Origin: Variovorax boronicumulans
GTDB taxonomy: Bacteria > Pseudomonadota > Gammaproteobacteria > Burkholderiales > Burkholderiaceae_C
Assembly: GCF_030812215.1 (NCBI RefSeq)
Contig: NZ_JAUSSG010000008.1
Location: forward strand, 1 to 64,000
Reading direction: 5' to 3'
Length of the DNA stretch: 64,000 bases
The notes under the pieces are model-generated. The model made no database searches, was not told where the DNA came from, and saw nothing but the letters and a program-made list of their open reading frames with translations. Positions within the stretch are counted from its first letter, which is position 1; the number at the start of each line of letters is the position of its first letter. The translations under genes and the position numbers were made by a program. Below are positions 52,273 to 60,029 of the stretch, in pieces.

Positions 52273-53136
52273 TCAGATATCGCGCAATGCAATCACCGCG
52301 GCACGCGCGCGATCGAGGAAGGGACGGCGCTCCTCGCCCGCTTCGACACGAATCGGCGCGCCGAAGGTGACCGAGCAAAGAATGGGCACCGGCACGATCT
52401 CGCCCTTGGGCATGACGCGCTGCACGTTGTCGATCCAGGCCGGCACGAGCACCACGTCGGGGAACATCGTTGCGAGCGTGTAGAGGCCCGACTTGAACTT
52501 CTGCGGCTCGCCCGTGTGGCCGCGCGTGCCCTCGGGAAAGATGATGATCGAGTCGCCGCTGCGCAAGGCCTCGACGAGTGGCGCAAGAGGATCGGCGGGC
52601 GGCGGCGCGGGTTCGGCCGGTGGTGCCGGTTCCGCAACGAACGGCGCAGGTGCGACGGGTGGAGGTGGCGGTGGCGGCGGCGGAAGATCGAGTTCACCCT
52701 GCAGTTCATTCACGGCGTCGGCAACGGGCGGCGTGGCGGGCAGCAGCGGCTCCATCGATGGCTCGATGCGCTCGGCGGGCGGTGCAACGACGACAGGCTC
52801 AGGCGCCGGCCCGGCCTGCACCGGTTCGGGTGCTGCGGCTGCGGCAACAGGCGCCGTGGCCGCGCGCTCCACATACACCGCGTTGAACACCTCCGTCGTG
52901 ATCCAGCGCTTGACCGGCGTGTTGGCCCAGTAGTCGCGCGCCGCGATCGGCCGCGTGATGCTGCGCAGTTCCTCGGGCAGCGCCGCCCAGATCATCACGA
53001 GGTCGGCGTGGCTCTGGTGGTTGGCGAAATAGATGCGCTGCTCGGCCTTCGGTGGACAGCCGTACCAGCGCGCCTGCGCGCCGGTGAGCAACCGGACGAT
53101 CCCCAACAACAACCAACCTGTGAGCTTTGCCAGCAT
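52273..53136 (-). CDS. 1-acylglycerol-3-phosphate acyltransferase (PlsC-like) with Pro/Ala-rich insertion
   Basis: A 287-residue acyltransferase converting lysophosphatidate to phosphatidate at the inner membrane. The catalytic N-H-Q-S-H-A-D (39-45) and F-P-E-G-T-R (200-205) blocks are present. Between them about 90 residues (92-182) of Ala/Pro/Glu sequence with a run of nine prolines replace what is usually a short loop. The reading frame is intact on both sides. It is followed directly by the CdsA-like gene. Its ATG lies next to the divergent DUF2809 gene. Confidence 0.85.
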   Translation of the reverse strand: MLAKLTGWLLLGIVRLLTGAQARWYGCPPKAEQRIYFANHQSHADLVMIWAALPEELRSITRPIAARDYWANTPVKRWITTEVFNAVYVERAATAPVAAAAAPEPVQAGPAPEPVVVAPPAERIEPSMEPLLPATPPVADAVNELQGELDLPPPPPPPPPVAPAPFVAEPAPPAEPAPPPADPLAPLVEALRSGDSIIIFPEGTRGHTGEPQKFKSGLYTLATMFPDVVLVPAWIDNVQRVMPKGEIVPVPILCSVTFGAPIRVEAGEERRPFLDRARAAVIALRDI

Positions 53137-53157
53137 ATGGGCGCGATGATACGGGCC

Positions 53158-53586
53158 ATGCGATGGCGATTCGATCCTCTTTCACTGGCTTGGGCGGTGG
53201 CCCTGTTCATTCTTCTGGCACTGCTGGCCACCGTGGGCGCGCGCTGGGGCTGGCTGCGCAGTTTCTTCGGCGACGTGCTGGCCGTGGTGTGGGTGTACTT
53301 CGTCTTCAAGACCTTCGTTGCCGCGCGCGTGCTGCCATTGGCGCTGGCCGCACTCGGCGTTGGTTATGCGGTCGAGTTGGGCCAGTTCATTGCGTCGGCC
53401 TTGCACCTGCACATTCCGAACCGGGCCTTGCGCATCGTGCTCGGAAGCACCGCTGATTGGTGGGACGTGGTGGCCTACACCATCGGCTTCGCGGCCGTGC
53501 TGGCGCTCGAAGCAGTGCGCGCCAGGGGCGTCAGGGCAGCTCGGCCGACGACATCCGCGCCACGACCGTCGACGCCCGTCCGCTGA
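53158..53586 (+). CDS. DUF2809 membrane protein
   Basis: The 142-residue protein has four hydrophobic helices and the DUF2809 pattern R-W-G-W-L-R-S-F-F-G-D, V-Y-F-V-F-K-T-F, VELGQF and L-G-S-T-A-D-W-W-D-V-V-A-Y-T-I-G. VanZ-like in appearance; function is unknown. ATGs at 53137, 53146 and 53158 are in frame; the last fits the family best. The 3' end overlaps mtgA on the other strand. Confidence 0.8.
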   Translation: MRWRFDPLSLAWAVALFILLALLATVGARWGWLRSFFGDVLAVVWVYFVFKTFVAARVLPLALAALGVGYAVELGQFIASALHLHIPNRALRIVLGSTADWWDVVAYTIGFAAVLALEAVRARGVRAARPTTSAPRPSTPVR

Positions 53587-54274
53587 GGTATGGCGAGCCG
53601 GGCCGGCGCTCGAAGAACTTCGGGCTCGGCAGCATCACCGCGAGCCGTGCGGCTTCATTGGCGCTCAGGCGCGAGGCAGGCTTTCGGAAGTAGTACTGCG
53701 ACGCGGCCTCGGCGCCGAACACGCCTTCGCCCCATTCGACGTTGTTCAGGTAGAGCTCGAGGATGCGGCGCTTGTCGAGAAACACTTCCAGCAGCGTCGC
53801 GAGCACCAGCTCCTGGCCCTTGCGCAGCATCGTGCGCTCGCCCGACAGCAGCAGGTTCTTTGCGAGCTGCTGCGTGATGGTGGAGCCGCCGCGCAGGCGC
53901 ACCGGCTGCAGCGGCTTGCCGCGCGCTGCGGCACGGGCGGCGCGTTTGGCGGCCAGCTCTTCGGCCTTGGCGTTGCGTTGGCGCGCGCGCTCGATGGCCT
54001 CCCATTCCACGCCGTTGTGATCGACGAAGCCGGCGTCTTCACTCGCGATCACGGCGCGCTTGAGCGCGTCGTTGATCTGCGCATACGGCACCCATTCCTG
54101 CCGCCATCCGCCTTCGCTGCCCTTGTGGATGGCGACCTGCCAGGCCTCGGAGCGCTGGAACGCGGTGCTTTGCGGATCGATCACCGCCATGGCCGCGATG
54201 CGCACCACGAAGAAGAGTTCGAGCGCGAGGCCCGCCACCGCGAGGCAGGCAATGAGGCGCAGCACGGCCTTCAT
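53531..54274 (-). CDS. mtgA: monofunctional peptidoglycan glycosyltransferase MtgA
   Basis: MtgA polymerises lipid II outside the bifunctional PBPs. The 247-residue GT51 protein has one N-terminal helix (LRLIACLAVAGLALELFFVV) and the motifs VIASEDAGFVDHNGV and GGSTITQQLAKNLLL, then R-K-G-Q-E-L. A basic/Ala-rich loop (RNAKAEELAAKRAARAAARG) is longer than usual. It starts 4 nt after aroE. Confidence 0.94.
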   Translation of the reverse strand: MKAVLRLIACLAVAGLALELFFVVRIAAMAVIDPQSTAFQRSEAWQVAIHKGSEGGWRQEWVPYAQINDALKRAVIASEDAGFVDHNGVEWEAIERARQRNAKAEELAAKRAARAAARGKPLQPVRLRGGSTITQQLAKNLLLSGERTMLRKGQELVLATLLEVFLDKRRILELYLNNVEWGEGVFGAEAASQYYFRKPASRLSANEAARLAVMLPSPKFFERRPGSPYLSGRASTVVARMSSAELP

Positions 54275-54278
54275 GGGT

Positions 54279-55136
54279 TCAGTGACCGGCGGCGAGCGAT
54301 GCGCGCAATTCGCCCAGCACCTGTGCCGACGGCGGGCGCACGCCGCGCCAGATTTCGAACGATTCGGCCGCCTGCTCGACCAGCATGCCGAGCCCGTCGC
54401 GCGGCACGGCGCCATGCGCTTCGGCCCAGGCCATGAAGCCCGCGGCCGCGGGGCCGTACATCATGTCGACCGCAAGCGCACCGGGGCGCAGCACCTGCGC
54501 GCTCACCGGCACCGCGTCACCGGCGAGGCTGGAGGCGGTGGCATTCACCACCACGTCGAAGCTGCCGGGCACTTCATCGAGCGCCCAGGCTTCGAGCGTG
54601 GCGCCGTGGCCCAGCGCGAGCGCGGCATGGCGCCGGACCGCCGCGACCGCCTTGTCGACGGTGCGATTGGCCACCACGATGCGCGAGGCGCCTGCGTCGA
54701 GCAGCGGACCGAGCACACCGGCTGCCGCACCGCCGGCACCGATCAGCAGCAGTTCCTTGCCCGCCAGCGGCACGCCCGCGTTCTGAGCGATGTCGTTGAC
54801 GAGGCCGATGCCGTCGGTGTTGTCCGCGTGGATGCTGCCGTCGGCCTCGAAGCGCAGCGTGTTGACCGCTTGCGCGAGCAGGGCGCGCTCGCTGGTGTGC
54901 TGCGCCAGTGCGGCGGCTTCGAACTTGAAGGGAACGGTGATGTTGCAGCCGCGCGCGCTGTCGCCGCGTTCGGCGGCTTCACGGCGGAATGCGGCGATGC
55001 CCTCGGCGAAGGCGCCGAGCGGAATCAACCGGCGGCCGTAGTCCATCTGCTGGCCGCAGAGTTCGGCAAAGCGGGCATGGATGCGCGGCGAGCGGCTGTG
55101 CTCGACGGGATTGCCCATGACGCAGTACAGGTCCAT
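54279..55136 (-). CDS. aroE: shikimate dehydrogenase
   Basis: AroE reduces 3-dehydroshikimate with NADPH in aromatic amino acid synthesis. The 285-residue protein has V-M-G-N-P-V-E-H-S-R-S-P, N-I-T-V-P-F-K-F (catalytic Lys), H-A-D-N-T-D-G-I-G and the nucleotide loop I-G-A-G-G-A-A-A-G-V. ATG 55136 has GAGG upstream; a TTG at 55154 is also open. Confidence 0.95.
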   Translation of the reverse strand: MDLYCVMGNPVEHSRSPRIHARFAELCGQQMDYGRRLIPLGAFAEGIAAFRREAAERGDSARGCNITVPFKFEAAALAQHTSERALLAQAVNTLRFEADGSIHADNTDGIGLVNDIAQNAGVPLAGKELLLIGAGGAAAGVLGPLLDAGASRIVVANRTVDKAVAAVRRHAALALGHGATLEAWALDEVPGSFDVVVNATASSLAGDAVPVSAQVLRPGALAVDMMYGPAAAGFMAWAEAHGAVPRDGLGMLVEQAAESFEIWRGVRPPSAQVLGELRASLAAGH

Positions 55137-55157
55137 CGCTGCGGCCTCGATCAATGC

Positions 55158-56009
55158 TTATTGGGAGATTTCCATCGTGCCGTCCCGCGCGAAACGGAAC
55201 GTGCCCTGGATCACCATCTGGTCGGCCTGCTCCTGGCGCATCGCGGTCGTGAACTTGCCGAAGTTGCCGGTGCTGCGAACGATCGCCTGCGCCCGGCGGT
55301 CGAGCGCGATGTTGCCCGAGCTCTGGTCGACCACGGTGGCGAGCACGTTGCCGTCGAAGTTGACGGTCATCGTCATCTTGAGTTCGCCGTACAGCTTCTT
55401 GCCGGCCAGCTCGGGGAAGTTTTCGGCGGCGCGCGCCTCGACGCGTCGCAGCATGGTGTCCACGTACACCGCGAAGGCCGCTTCGCGCGTGGAAGGGCTG
55501 ATGTAGCGTTTCTTGGGACGCGAGTTCTCCTCGTTCACCCGGCGCTCGATCTGGGCCAGCAGCTCGACCATCTGGCGGCGCTTTTCTTCCTGCGCGGCAG
55601 CTTCGGTCGGGTCGCCCGCATTGCGCGGATCGCGCACCGGCATCGCGGCGATGTCGCGCTTGAGCTGCGTGATCATCTGCATCTGCTCGGCCTGCAGGGC
55701 ATCGACCTGCTTGCGTGCGTCCTCGAACGAGTCGCCCACCGCGGTGAAGCTGGACGGCGGCAGCGGGCTGGTCGCCCGGCCCTTGTCGAGGTCGCCGCCG
55801 CCCGCGAGCGAGGTCTGCGCCATCAGCTTGGCGTTGGCGTCGGGCCGCTCCTTGGTCTTGCTGTTGACCAGGATCACTTCCAGCGGCGTGTCGGTGAACG
55901 CGCGGTTGAATGATTCGGGATCGACGAAGCGCACCGCCAGCAGCGCGGCATGCGCAATGACCGACACGCCCAGGGCAATCTGCAGCGTGCTGAGGTCCTT
56001 GAAGTTCAT
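55158..56009 (-). CDS. TonB-like energy transducer protein
   Basis: The 283-residue protein has an N-terminal helix (IALGVSVIAHAALLAVRFV), a charged helical middle (DARKQVDALQAEQMQMITQL) and a C-terminal TonB-like domain (RAAENFPELAGKKLYGEL, MTVNFDGNVLATVVDQSSGN). No ExbB/ExbD genes are nearby. TonB-type proteins transmit proton-motive energy to outer-membrane receptors. GGAGG precedes ATG 56009, which overlaps the TGA of the bridging mini-ORF. Confidence 0.85.
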   Translation of the reverse strand: MNFKDLSTLQIALGVSVIAHAALLAVRFVDPESFNRAFTDTPLEVILVNSKTKERPDANAKLMAQTSLAGGGDLDKGRATSPLPPSSFTAVGDSFEDARKQVDALQAEQMQMITQLKRDIAAMPVRDPRNAGDPTEAAAQEEKRRQMVELLAQIERRVNEENSRPKKRYISPSTREAAFAVYVDTMLRRVEARAAENFPELAGKKLYGELKMTMTVNFDGNVLATVVDQSSGNIALDRRAQAIVRSTGNFGKFTTAMRQEQADQMVIQGTFRFARDGTMEISQ

Positions 56010-56122
56010 TCTCGAAACTCCTCCAGGGGGCGCACTTCTCCGGACGTCTCGCCAGAGAGCACTAAACAAACCTCCGCGCTGCACGCTTCGGTATTCGCCT
56101 TGGGAACGGCCCGGCGGCTCAT
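56006..56122 (-). CDS. 38-codon bridging mini-ORF between the RNase and TonB-like genes
   Basis: The ATG overlaps the RNase stop and the TGA overlaps the TonB-like ATG, each by ATGA. The first 18 codons (MSRRAVPKANTEACSAEV) match those between murE and murF at 14 of 18 residues counted strictly within the repeat; the remaining 20 codons are different and end in LEEFRE. The downstream ribosome site GGAGGAG lies inside the frame. Confidence 0.5.
   Translation of the reverse strand: MSRRAVPKANTEACSAEVCLVLSGETSGEVRPLEEFRE
56070..56121 (-). repeat. junction repeat family B, copy 2
   Basis: Matches 35999-36050 at 47 of 52 positions, begins at the upstream stop codon and ends in GCGGAGGT as copy 1 does. 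The two copies sit in unrelated operons on opposite strands. Confidence 0.85.
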
Positions 56123-58179
56123 GCAGGTGTGTTTTCCGGCGCGGCCTCGCTGTCGCTCAGGTCGACGGCAATGGCGATCGGGCCGGCAACTTCTTCTTCG
56201 TCCTCCCCGCTCTCGTCTTCCACCGACGCATCCGCCTTCGGCGCGTCGAGGCGTTCGAGCACGGTGCCGCTCACGTCGAGTGCGATCTCGTCGATCTCGC
56301 CGAGCTTCACGCGCAGGCGCGCACCGCGTTCCTGCTGGCCTGCCACCGGGAACACCAGCGGCAGCGCATCGGCACGCACCAGCGCGCCGTTGGGAATGTC
56401 CTTGATGACCGTGGCCTCGAGCTCGGTGATGCCTTGCTGCTGCAGGTACTTGAGCGTCCAGAAGCGTTCCATGCCGCCCTGGTAGCCGTTGTACGTGGCA
56501 TAGGCGGCATCGAAGCCAGAGAGGATCGAAAACAGGTCGGCGTCTTTCGGCTTGAAGGGCGCGGCCAGCGCGGCGGTCTTGCCGTGGCGCGCGGCCGCGA
56601 TGATCTGCCACTGGTTCACGAGGTCGGTGTAGCGGCGCAGCGGCGAGGTGCTCCACGCATAGCTCTTCACGCCCAGGCCCGCATGCGGCAGCGCGCGTGT
56701 GCCCATGCGCACCTTGATGCCGGGCGCCAGGCTCGCCTGGCTGCGGTAGAGCCCGGGCACGCCGAGTTCGCCGAGCCAGCCGCCCCAGCTGCTGTTGGCC
56801 AGGATCATCGCTTCCGAGACGATCAGGTCGAGCGGCGCGCCGCGCTGGCGCGTGGTGATCTGCACCTCTTCGTTGCCGGTGGGTTCGTTGCCGTCGTTGC
56901 CGACGAGGCGGAAGTTGTAGTCGGGCCGGTTGAAGTTCTCGGGCTTGCCGCGCACCACTTCGCGCTGCGCCTTCAGCTGCTTGGCGAGGCGGAACAGGAA
57001 GGAGAGCGGGGCGCGCAGGTTCGCGGCGGCCTCGGGCGTGTTCTCGCTCGTGAACGCGGCATCTTCGAGCCAGGGCTGCGTGACGAAGCCATCGAGCTGG
57101 TCGTGCCGCAGGTTGGCGACGATGGGCACGCGTTCGAGCTTCGTCTCGGTGCCCTGCAGCTCGAGCGTGGCTTCGTCGAAGCGTGCGTAGAGCGACACGG
57201 CCGGGCGGTCCGCGCCTTCGAGCAGCGTGTAGGTATTCACCACCTCGTCGGGCAGCATCGTGATCTTGTAGCCCGGCATGTAGACCGTCGACATGCGCGC
57301 ACGCGCCACGTTGTCGATGGCGCTGCCCGGCGTGAGCGCCAGGGCCGGTGCCGCGATGTGGATGCCGACGGTGACGGTGCCGCTGCCCAGGCCTTGCACC
57401 GACAGCGCATCGTCGATTTCAGTGGTCTGCGAATCGTCGATCGAGAAGGCCTCGACGCCGGTGGCGACGGGCAACTCATCCGCGATGGCCGGTGCCGCGA
57501 GCGTGGGAAAGCCGGTGCCCTTGGGGAAGTTCTCGAACAGGAAGCGGCGCCAGTGGAACTGGTAGGGCGAATCGATCGCGCCGGCGCGTTCCAAGAGGTC
57601 GAGCGGCGGGCGCTGCGTGGCGCGCGCGGCGTCGACCACGGCCTTGTATTCGGGGGCGTTCTTGTCGGGCTTGAACAGGATCTTGTAGAGCTGCTCGCGG
57701 ATCGGCGGCGGGCACACGCCCTCGGCCAGTTGCCCGGCCCATTCGACGATCTGCGCCTGGATGACTTTTTTCTTCTCGATGGCGGCGAGCGCCTGCTGCA
57801 CGATCTCGGCCGGCGCCTTCTTGAAGCGCCCCTTGCCCGCGCGGCGGAAGTAGTGAGGCGCCTCGAACAGCGCGAACAGCGCGGCGGCCTGTTGGGCGAG
57901 CGTGGGCTTGTCGCTGAAATAGTCGGCGGCCAGGTCGGCAAAACCGAATTCGCCCTCGGCCGCGAATTCCCAGGCCAGGTCGAGGTCCATCGCGGCGGCG
58001 AGCGTGCGCGCCTCGGCCATCAGCTCGGCCGGGGAGGGCTTCTCGAAACGCAGAACGATGTTGGCGCCCTTGACCTTGACGCGCTTGCCGGTCTCGAGCT
58101 CGACCTGCGCCGAGGCTTCGGCCTCCGACAGGACACGGCCGCCGAGGTACTTGCCGGCTTCTTCAAACAATACAAACAT
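56119..58179 (-). CDS. RNase II/RNB-family exoribonuclease
   Basis: A 686-residue 3'-5' exoribonuclease of the RNB family. The N-terminus (MFVLFEEAGKYLGGRVLSE) is an OB-like domain; the RNB domain holds the acidic cluster S-I-D-D-S-Q-T-T-E-I-D-D-A-L (four Asp/Glu metal ligands) and ends in TSPLRRYTDLVNQ. An acidic tail (ASVEDESGEDEEEVAG) follows an S1-like stretch. The proteobacterial branch differs from E. coli rnb/rnr, so no symbol is given. GACAAT lies 8 nt before the ATG. Confidence 0.9.
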   Translation of the reverse strand: MFVLFEEAGKYLGGRVLSEAEASAQVELETGKRVKVKGANIVLRFEKPSPAELMAEARTLAAAMDLDLAWEFAAEGEFGFADLAADYFSDKPTLAQQAAALFALFEAPHYFRRAGKGRFKKAPAEIVQQALAAIEKKKVIQAQIVEWAGQLAEGVCPPPIREQLYKILFKPDKNAPEYKAVVDAARATQRPPLDLLERAGAIDSPYQFHWRRFLFENFPKGTGFPTLAAPAIADELPVATGVEAFSIDDSQTTEIDDALSVQGLGSGTVTVGIHIAAPALALTPGSAIDNVARARMSTVYMPGYKITMLPDEVVNTYTLLEGADRPAVSLYARFDEATLELQGTETKLERVPIVANLRHDQLDGFVTQPWLEDAAFTSENTPEAAANLRAPLSFLFRLAKQLKAQREVVRGKPENFNRPDYNFRLVGNDGNEPTGNEEVQITTRQRGAPLDLIVSEAMILANSSWGGWLGELGVPGLYRSQASLAPGIKVRMGTRALPHAGLGVKSYAWSTSPLRRYTDLVNQWQIIAAARHGKTAALAAPFKPKDADLFSILSGFDAAYATYNGYQGGMERFWTLKYLQQQGITELEATVIKDIPNGALVRADALPLVFPVAGQQERGARLRVKLGEIDEIALDVSGTVLERLDAPKADASVEDESGEDEEEVAGPIAIAVDLSDSEAAPENTPA

Positions 58180-58187
58180 AGGCGCGG

Positions 58188-58193
58188 ATTGTC
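58188..58193 (-). promoter_or_regulatory. -10-like GACAAT 8 nt before the RNB gene
   Basis: On the minus strand GACAATCCGCGCCT precedes the ATG at 58179, with no Shine-Dalgarno. Same leaderless-type layout as dapF and rodA. Confidence 0.4.
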
Positions 58194-58208
58194 CCACGGC
58201 GAGAAATG

Positions 58209-58300
58209 GGCTCGCCCCCAGGCTTGCCTGCTTCGTGTGGCCTCCTTCCCCCTGCCGGGGGCAACACCCGCGGCTCGGCGAAGCCGGTTCCGCGGTGTTC
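58209..58300 (+). repeat. intergenic repeat family A, copy between hydrolase and RNB genes
   Basis: Shares CGCCCCCAGGCTTG, a CCCCCTGCCGGGGG stem and AAGCCGGTTCCGCGGTGTT with the copies after murG and ftsZ. Not framed by ATGA here. Confidence 0.8.
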
Positions 58301-58307
58301 CTGGAAT

Positions 58308-59042
58308 TCAGACAGGGTTGATAAACGCCATGACGTCGTCCAGGTGCGCCGTCTCGAAATCCGACAACGCGTGGTCGCCGCCTTCCAGCAATTTGATGTT
58401 GCTGTCCGGATAGCGCGCCGACATCTCGTGCCAATCGAGCGCCTCGTCGCCCTTGGCGATGATCGCGAAGACGCGCTCGGGCCGCGTGAGCGAGCCGACT
58501 TCCATGGCGCGCAGCTCGTGGATGTACTCGGGCCGGAAATAGAAATGCTCGGCCGGGTCGTGCCAGACCGTCTGGTCGCCGATGTAGAGCGTGAGGTCGC
58601 GCGCGGGATGCACGGCCGGGTTGAGCAGCACGGCGCGGCAGCGCGTCATGCCGGCGACATAGGTGGCGTAGAAGCCGCCCAGCGACGAGCCGATCACGGC
58701 CATCGACTTGCGCGGCCAGTGCGCGATGCCCTTCATCACCATGTCGATGGCGTCGTGCGGAGAGGGCGGCAGCTGCGGGCACCACCATTCCAGGTTCGGA
58801 TGCGCTTGCGCCACCCGTTGCGCCACGAGCCGCGCCTTCGTGGAGCGGGGCGAGGAACGGAAGCCGTGCAGGTACAGCAGATGGGTGGTTTGCGGGTCCA
58901 TGGGGGGAAGGGCGGGAAGGTGCGAACGCCGCACCTCGCTGGCCGAGGCGAGGTAATTCTGCATGAGGTCCGTGCCTGCAAAGCGGCTTGCGGCATTCAA
59001 AAACCGTGCGGCGAGGGGCTCTTGGGGAAAGCGATAACTCAT
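58308..59042 (-). CDS. YqiA-like alpha/beta-fold hydrolase
   Basis: This esterase-like protein has the oxyanion segment L-L-Y-L-H-G-F-R-S-S-P, the nucleophile elbow G-S-S-L-G-G-F-Y, a D in AKGDEALDW and the catalytic His in GGDHALSDF. ATG 59042 (244 residues) overlaps the stop of a 26-codon frame by ATGA; ATG 58901 (197 residues, MDPQTTHLLYLHGF) gives the usual family length and is an alternative. The substrate is unknown. Confidence 0.82.
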   Translation of the reverse strand: MSYRFPQEPLAARFLNAASRFAGTDLMQNYLASASEVRRSHLPALPPMDPQTTHLLYLHGFRSSPRSTKARLVAQRVAQAHPNLEWWCPQLPPSPHDAIDMVMKGIAHWPRKSMAVIGSSLGGFYATYVAGMTRCRAVLLNPAVHPARDLTLYIGDQTVWHDPAEHFYFRPEYIHELRAMEVGSLTRPERVFAIIAKGDEALDWHEMSARYPDSNIKLLEGGDHALSDFETAHLDDVMAFINPV

Positions 59043-59119
59043 AACGACTTACACCGCATGAATGTTCCGTCGGCCCTGGCCCCGCGACCTTCGCCTGGCT
59101 TGAGTTCGAAAGTATTCAT
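59039..59119 (-). CDS. 26-residue small ORF upstream of the hydrolase
   Basis: ATG 59119 has a strong GAGGAG 6 nt upstream; the peptide starts MNTFELKPGEG and ends FMRCKSL, with TGA overlapping the hydrolase ATG (ATGA). It may be a leader or coupling peptide. The rest of 59120-59282 holds an A/G-rich run and nothing I can name. Confidence 0.4.
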   Translation of the reverse strand: MNTFELKPGEGRGARADGTFMRCKSL

Positions 59120-59282
59120 GGGCTGCTCCTCGTTGCCGGCGTCGTACGCACGGCGATGAACCCGCGGGGAAAAAAGAAAAAGAAAACGCCCAATTCTCGG
59201 GATGCGATTTGCCGTGCGCATCCCATGAAAGGGGTATGCATGTCCAGCGTTCGGCAAGGCGCCGAGGCTTATGCTTCATCCC

Positions 59283-60023
59283 ATGAATACAGAGGCTCTG
59301 GATGACGGGACGTTGCGCCGCTGGGGTGTCCTCGTGGTCGAGGACGACAGCCGCGCGCGCGCCTTCTTCGAGGCCAGCGTGCAGCGCAGCCCGCGTCTTT
59401 TCTGGCTCGGCAGCGCGGGCACGGTGCAGGAGGCGCGGGGCTGGCTGGCACGCACCACGACGATCCCCGATGTCCTGCTGGTCGACCTCGGCATGCCCGA
59501 CGGCACCGGCCTGGACGTGATCCGCGATGCCGTCGCGCGCTTTCCCGGCTGCGAGCCGCTGGTGGTGTCGGTCTTCGGCGACGAGGAGAACGTGCTCGCC
59601 AGCATCGAGGCCGGCGCCGTGGGCTACATCCACAAGGACGCCGCACCCGAGGACATCGCGCAGACCATCGTGGAGATGAAGGCCGGCGCATCGCCGATCT
59701 CGCCCATGATCGCGCGGCGGGTGCTGGCCAAGTACCGCAGCCTGCAATCGGCCAGCCCCGGGCCTGGCATGGCCGCTGCGGGCGCAACGCCCGAGGCTGC
59801 CTTCGACGAGAACGAGCGCGGCCTGCTGTCCGCGCGCGAGCACGAGGTGCTGACGCTGATCGCCCGCGGCTTCTCGTACGCGGAAATCGCGCGGCTCAAG
59901 GGCCTGAGCGTGCACACGGTGCAGACCCACATCAAGAACCTCTACGGCAAGCTCGCAGTGCACTCCAAGAGCGAGGCAGTCTTCGAAGCCACGCGCCTCG
60001 GCCTGCTGCCCCACCCGGGCTGA
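59283..60023 (+). CDS. LuxR-type response regulator
   Basis: The 246-residue NarL/FixJ-type regulator has a receiver domain with phospho-acceptor Asp68 (V-L-L-V-D-L-G-M-P-D-G), acidic pocket V-V-E-D-D and Lys118 (I-H-K-D-A). An Ala/Pro linker leads to a LuxR HTH (LSAREHEVLTLIARGFSYAE, GLSVHTVQTHIKNLYGKL). It lies 6 nt before the sensor kinase gene. TATGCT 7 nt before the ATG and no ribosome site suggest a leaderless start. Confidence 0.92.
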   Translation: MNTEALDDGTLRRWGVLVVEDDSRARAFFEASVQRSPRLFWLGSAGTVQEARGWLARTTTIPDVLLVDLGMPDGTGLDVIRDAVARFPGCEPLVVSVFGDEENVLASIEAGAVGYIHKDAAPEDIAQTIVEMKAGASPISPMIARRVLAKYRSLQSASPGPGMAAAGATPEAAFDENERGLLSAREHEVLTLIARGFSYAEIARLKGLSVHTVQTHIKNLYGKLAVHSKSEAVFEATRLGLLPHPG

Positions 60024-60029
60024 GGACGG

